DNA of 7,338 nt from Balneolales bacterium (GTDB lineage: Bacteria; Bacteroidota; Rhodothermia; Balneolales; Natronogracilivirgulaceae), in NCBI GenBank assembly GCA_007133875.1, contig SLLW01000347.1:1-7338 (forward strand), given 5' to 3'. Both the position numbers and the translations under genes were made by a program. The notes beneath the pieces are model-generated. The model saw only the letters and a list, made by a program, of their open reading frames with translations, was not told the DNA's origin and did no database searches. This document shows, piece after piece, positions 6,018-7,338 of this stretch. Each line of letters begins with the position of its first letter. Position 1 is the first letter of the stretch.

Positions 6018-6103
6018 CAATTGCATATTACAAAAGTACATCGCAGCCGGCTATATCTCCATATACCCGGGCACATGCGGCTCCAGGATTACACGGGAGA
6101 TCT
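6018..6103 (-). other. 3' untranslated stretch of the radical SAM gene
   Basis: These 86 bases lie between the stop codon and the terminator. I see only short palindromes (CCCGGG, GCCGGC, CAATTG) and no ribosome-site-backed gene. A plus-strand frame from TTG at 6021, preceded by AAGGAG, gives only 28 residues and that AAGGAG is part of the terminator arm. Confidence 0.45.
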
Positions 6104-7338
6104 CTAATTTACTTCGTTGATGACGGACGAGAAATCAATCGTTTTGGAATGTCCGTTTTTCCCGTTGGAATTACCATTGGTCCGGGTTTTATACTCATCT
6201 TCAAAGAAGAACTTCTCCTCACCGAAAGCGGGCTCGAGATCATCCAGCCAGACAGCGTTTTTGTTGAATTTTGCAAAGAACGGGCGTCCGGCCCAATCGG
6301 GGTTACGACCCTGCAGGAACTGGAGGGTGAATACTTTTTCCCCGCCTATTTCACTGACGCCAAGGACATGCACTTTGCCGGGACCAGCCGACATGCTTGG
6401 TCCGCGTACCGTACGGGCAATTCCACTTACCTGCTTGAATGCTCCGCGGAAGATACGCCAGGCCTCATCAAGAGAGATGTCAAAATGGTGTCTTGCTCCG
6501 GTGTCCCGCACGACAAACATGTAGTAGGGGATCATACCCTGTTTGACTTGTTCCCGCCACATTTCGGCCCAGCAGTCTGAACTGTCATTGATATGACGCA
6601 GGAGCGGAGACTGTGTACGGATCTGCGCACCGGTGGAGCGTACGCGGCGTACGGCTTCTTTGTGTATGTCGGTTTGCAGTTCGACAGGATGTGAGTAATG
6701 GCCCATTAGTGCCAGATGGATGCCGGAGTTGGAAACTTTTTGGAAAAGGGATAACATTTCATCGGAATCCTTGTCGGTTACAAACTTATAGGGCCAGTAA
6801 GCGAGGCCTTTGGTACCGATTCTGATATTACGAAGATTGGGCAGATCGGCCTCAAGTAGTGGTTCAATGTAGGATGCTAGAATTCTCGGTTTCATGATCA
6901 TCGGATCTCCACCAGTAAACAGCACGTCAGTGACTTCCGGGTGCTCCTTAAGATAATCCACCAAAACTTCCGCTTCTTTCATCGCGAATTTAAGTTCGTC
7001 AATACCGACAAATTGCGGCCACCGAAAGCAGAATGTACAGTAAGCATGGCAAGTCTGTCCCTGGCTCGGGAAGAAAAGCACGGTTTCCTGATATTTGTGC
7101 TGCATTCCTTCGAGTTTCTCACAGCCAAGTTCCGGTGTGTTTTCGTCTTGTTGTCCGGCCGGATGTGGATTAAGCTGCATCCGGATTTCATTGGCTGTTC
7201 GATTGATTTCCTCTTTTGAGGCACCACTTTTCAACACATCAGCCATTTTGTTGAAATGGTGCGGTTTGAGCATCGTTTTTTGAGGGAAGGTGAGATGAAA
7301 CATCGGATCATCCGGAACATTGTCCCAGTTAATCAGCT
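6104..7338 (-). CDS. Lysine 2,3-aminomutase-like radical SAM/PLP enzyme, 5' end outside window
   Basis: The frame stays open to the window edge, so the gene is partial; the first internal ATG (7301-7303) is not the true start, because the upstream codons read LINWDNVPDDP, a typical aminomutase N-terminal region. Residues counted from that Met: the radical SAM cluster CHAYCTFC (Cys85, Cys89, Cys92), the SAM-binding GGDP (131-134), PYYMFVVRD (259-267) and SAGPGK (305-310), whose Lys310 is the likely PLP lysine. Family knowledge: these enzymes move an amino group between alpha and beta carbons using SAM and PLP. By ungapped alignment to the clostridial enzyme as I recall it, the lysine-binding Asp293 and Asp330 become Arg266 and Ser303, so lysine is probably not the substrate. 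The C-terminal zinc cysteines are also absent. The tail (373-388) is a low-complexity Asn/Gly/Lys linker. An intrinsic terminator follows 86 bases downstream. Confidence 0.88.
   Translation of the reverse strand, partial: LINWDNVPDDPMFHLTFPQKTMLKPHHFNKMADVLKSGASKEEINRTANEIRMQLNPHPAGQQDENTPELGCEKLEGMQHKYQETVLFFPSQGQTCHAYCTFCFRWPQFVGIDELKFAMKEAEVLVDYLKEHPEVTDVLFTGGDPMIMKPRILASYIEPLLEADLPNLRNIRIGTKGLAYWPYKFVTDKDSDEMLSLFQKVSNSGIHLALMGHYSHPVELQTDIHKEAVRRVRSTGAQIRTQSPLLRHINDSSDCWAEMWREQVKQGMIPYYMFVVRDTGARHHFDISLDEAWRIFRGAFKQVSGIARTVRGPSMSAGPGKVHVLGVSEIGGEKVFTLQFLQGRNPDWAGRPFFAKFNKNAVWLDDLEPAFGEEKFFFEDEYKTRTNGNSNGKNGHSKTIDFSSVINEVN

Noticed and set aside
6021..6106. 28-codon plus-strand frame from TTG preceded by AAGGAG
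   Set aside because: The AAGGAG is explained as the terminator arm, spacing to the TTG is only 4 bases and the peptide matches nothing I know.
5984..6580. Plus-strand frame of 198 codons starting in the terminator hairpin
   Set aside because: Most of it is antisense to the radical SAM gene, and its GTG start lies in the terminator loop. The protein shows no family motif.

Overview
The window looks like an ordinary chromosomal stretch from a member of the Bacteroidota/Balneolota-Rhodothermota group (medium confidence). Two gene-upstream sites match the Bacteroidetes -7 promoter element TAnnTTTG exactly (TATCTTTG and TATATTTG), and the genes are mostly housekeeping or metabolic. Base composition is roughly balanced by eye. 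I see no transposase, integrase, phage gene, CRISPR array, tRNA or rRNA, and no non-coding gap exceeds about 210 bases.

Layout. Positions 76-885 (+) encode a two-helix membrane protein with a long helical tail that I cannot assign. Positions 1058-1843 (+) encode an enoyl-CoA hydratase with both catalytic glutamates. Positions 1966-3237 (+) encode a CorC/HlyC-type membrane protein (DUF21, two CBS domains, C-terminal CorC_HlyC domain). Each of the two gaps between these genes is almost filled by a short open frame whose TGA overlaps the next ATG (ATGA). One carries a CxxCx4C cluster, the other is acidic and proline-rich; both are uncertain. Positions 3246-4520 (-) encode exonuclease VII large subunit, ending 8 bases from the CorC/HlyC gene with no visible terminator and with no xseB beside it. 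Positions 4607-5896 (+) encode a class I dihydroorotase, divergent from xseA. Positions 6104 to the right edge (-) encode a lysine 2,3-aminomutase-like radical SAM enzyme whose 5' end lies outside the window.

The 207-base gap between pyrC and the radical SAM gene is the most structured DNA here. It holds a hairpin spanning the pyrC stop codon and a two-tier intrinsic terminator with a U8 tract for the minus-strand gene.

The genes do not form one pathway: they cover fatty acid or acyl-CoA metabolism, metal-ion homeostasis, DNA repair, pyrimidine synthesis and probable amino acid isomerisation. I do not see a clear undescribed multi-gene system. The best leads are the aminomutase-like enzyme, which by alignment has Arg and Ser where lysine aminomutase has its two substrate-binding Asp residues, and the two short coupled frames.
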